Shown here piece after piece: positions 5,562 through 6,365 of a DNA stretch of 6,365 bases. The translations under genes were made by a program, and so were the position numbers. Source of the DNA: an uncultured Gammaproteobacteria bacterium (GTDB lineage: Bacteria; Pseudomonadota; Gammaproteobacteria; CAIUAS01); contig CAIUAS010000259.1 of NCBI GenBank assembly GCA_903897205.1, forward strand, positions 1-6,365, in the 5' to 3' direction. Below the pieces are notes generated by a model. That model worked only from the letters and a program-made list of their open reading frames with translations. It did no database searches and was not told the origin of the DNA. Every line of letters starts with the position of its first letter. The first letter of the stretch is position 1.

Positions 5562-6365
5562 ATGTGGCAACAACTACTAAATTACGCAAAATTAATGCGT
5601 TTGCACAAACCTATTGGTATTTGGTTATTGCTATGGCCAACCTTATGGGCGCTATGGATAGCAGCGAAGGGCATGCCTGATTTTAAAATGCTGTGCATTT
5701 TTATTTTAGGCACTATCACAATGCGTTCCGCTGGTTGTGTTATTAATGATTTTGCTGATCGTTATTTTGATGCTCATGTGGCGCGTACATGTGATCGCCC
5801 GCTGGTAACTGGAAAAGTTACGCCTAAAGAAGCCCTTATTTTATTCTTTATTCTCTGTGTAATTGCCTTAATTTTAGTGCTGCAATTAAATATATTTACT
5901 ATTAAATTATCGGTTATTGGATTATTGCTAGCAGTTATTTATCCATTTACTAAAAGAATTACTTATTGGCCACAATTAGTATTAGGGATGGCTTTTGCCT
6001 GGAGTGTGCCGATGGTAGTTGCCGCACAGGAAAATCATATTCCATTAATTGGCTGGTTTATTTATATCATAGCAGTGCTATGGCCGCTGACTTATGACAC
6101 GATGTATGCCATGGACGATCGGGCAGATGATCTGAAGATTGGCATTAAATCAACGGCCATTTTATTTGGTCAATATGATCGAATAATTATAAGTATTTTA
6201 CAGATAATTATTTTACTGTTATTAACGATAATGGGACTATTATTAAAACCATCGCTTTACTATTATCTGAGTTTATTACTAAGCGCTTGTTTGATGGTAC
6301 ATCAACAAAGATTACTAAAAAATCATAAACCACCCAATGGATTAAAGGCTTTCCGTAATAACAAT
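5562..6365 (+). CDS. ubiA: UbiA, 4-hydroxybenzoate polyprenyltransferase (3'-truncated by the window end)
   Basis: UbiA is the inner-membrane enzyme that joins the polyprenyl side chain to the 4-hydroxybenzoate made by UbiC. The 268 codons present start with an ATG 1 base after the ubiC stop and end in frame at the window edge. Both aspartate-rich, magnesium-binding motifs are intact: NDFADRYFD (N62, D63, D66, D70) followed by a conserved R79-P-L, and YDTMYAMDDRADD (D179, D185, D189, D190) followed by KIGIKSTAILFG. Long hydrophobic stretches between and after them fit the multi-helix UbiA fold. E. coli UbiA is 290 residues and shows the same K-A-F-x-N-N-N near its end, so only about 20 residues are missing. 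No upstream ribosome site is strong, suggesting coupling to ubiC. Confidence 0.96.
   Translation, partial: MWQQLLNYAKLMRLHKPIGIWLLLWPTLWALWIAAKGMPDFKMLCIFILGTITMRSAGCVINDFADRYFDAHVARTCDRPLVTGKVTPKEALILFFILCVIALILVLQLNIFTIKLSVIGLLLAVIYPFTKRITYWPQLVLGMAFAWSVPMVVAAQENHIPLIGWFIYIIAVLWPLTYDTMYAMDDRADDLKIGIKSTAILFGQYDRIIISILQIIILLLLTIMGLLLKPSLYYYLSLLLSACLMVHQQRLLKNHKPPNGLKAFRNNN

Overview
The window looks like an assembled contig from an AT-rich gammaproteobacterium. The proteins resemble gammaproteobacterial families throughout: a UvrA very close to the E. coli type, ubiC-ubiA of the ubiquinone pathway, and OmpA-type outer-membrane barrels. The low GC, short OmpA-like porins and a LemA/M48 protease pair would suit Legionellales or a related host-associated lineage, but that placement is an inference.

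Layout. Bases 1-49 are not genomic: they are an Illumina TruSeq P5 adapter with an i5 index. Genomic DNA begins at about 50 inside uvrA, of which only the C-terminal ~60% is present (51-1775, +). A 207-bp non-coding gap with several inverted repeats follows. Next come two tandem OmpA-like barrel genes on the minus strand. The downstream copy (1983-2466) is a pseudogene broken by an internal out-of-frame deletion; the upstream copy (2564-3154) is intact and has a strong terminator at 2502-2538. A ~200-bp divergent control region (3155-3356) separates them from a plus-strand gene run: lemA (3357-3935), an M48/HtpX-like membrane protease (3937-4977), ubiC (4988-5560) and ubiA (5562-end, cut off after codon 268). 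Spacings of 1, 10 and 1 nt point to a single transcript.

How they work together. UvrA is the damage-recognition ATPase of nucleotide excision repair and is unrelated to its neighbours. LemA and the M48 protease are both inner-membrane proteins, often paired in bacteria, and probably act in envelope protein quality control. UbiC makes 4-hydroxybenzoate from chorismate, and UbiA prenylates it, giving the first two committed steps of ubiquinone synthesis. Their placement behind lemA-htpX suggests co-expression, not a shared reaction. I see no clear new biological system. The items most worth a second look are the in-frame adapter fusion to uvrA, the freshly broken porin duplicate, the structured gap after uvrA, and the dyad overlapping the lemA promoter.
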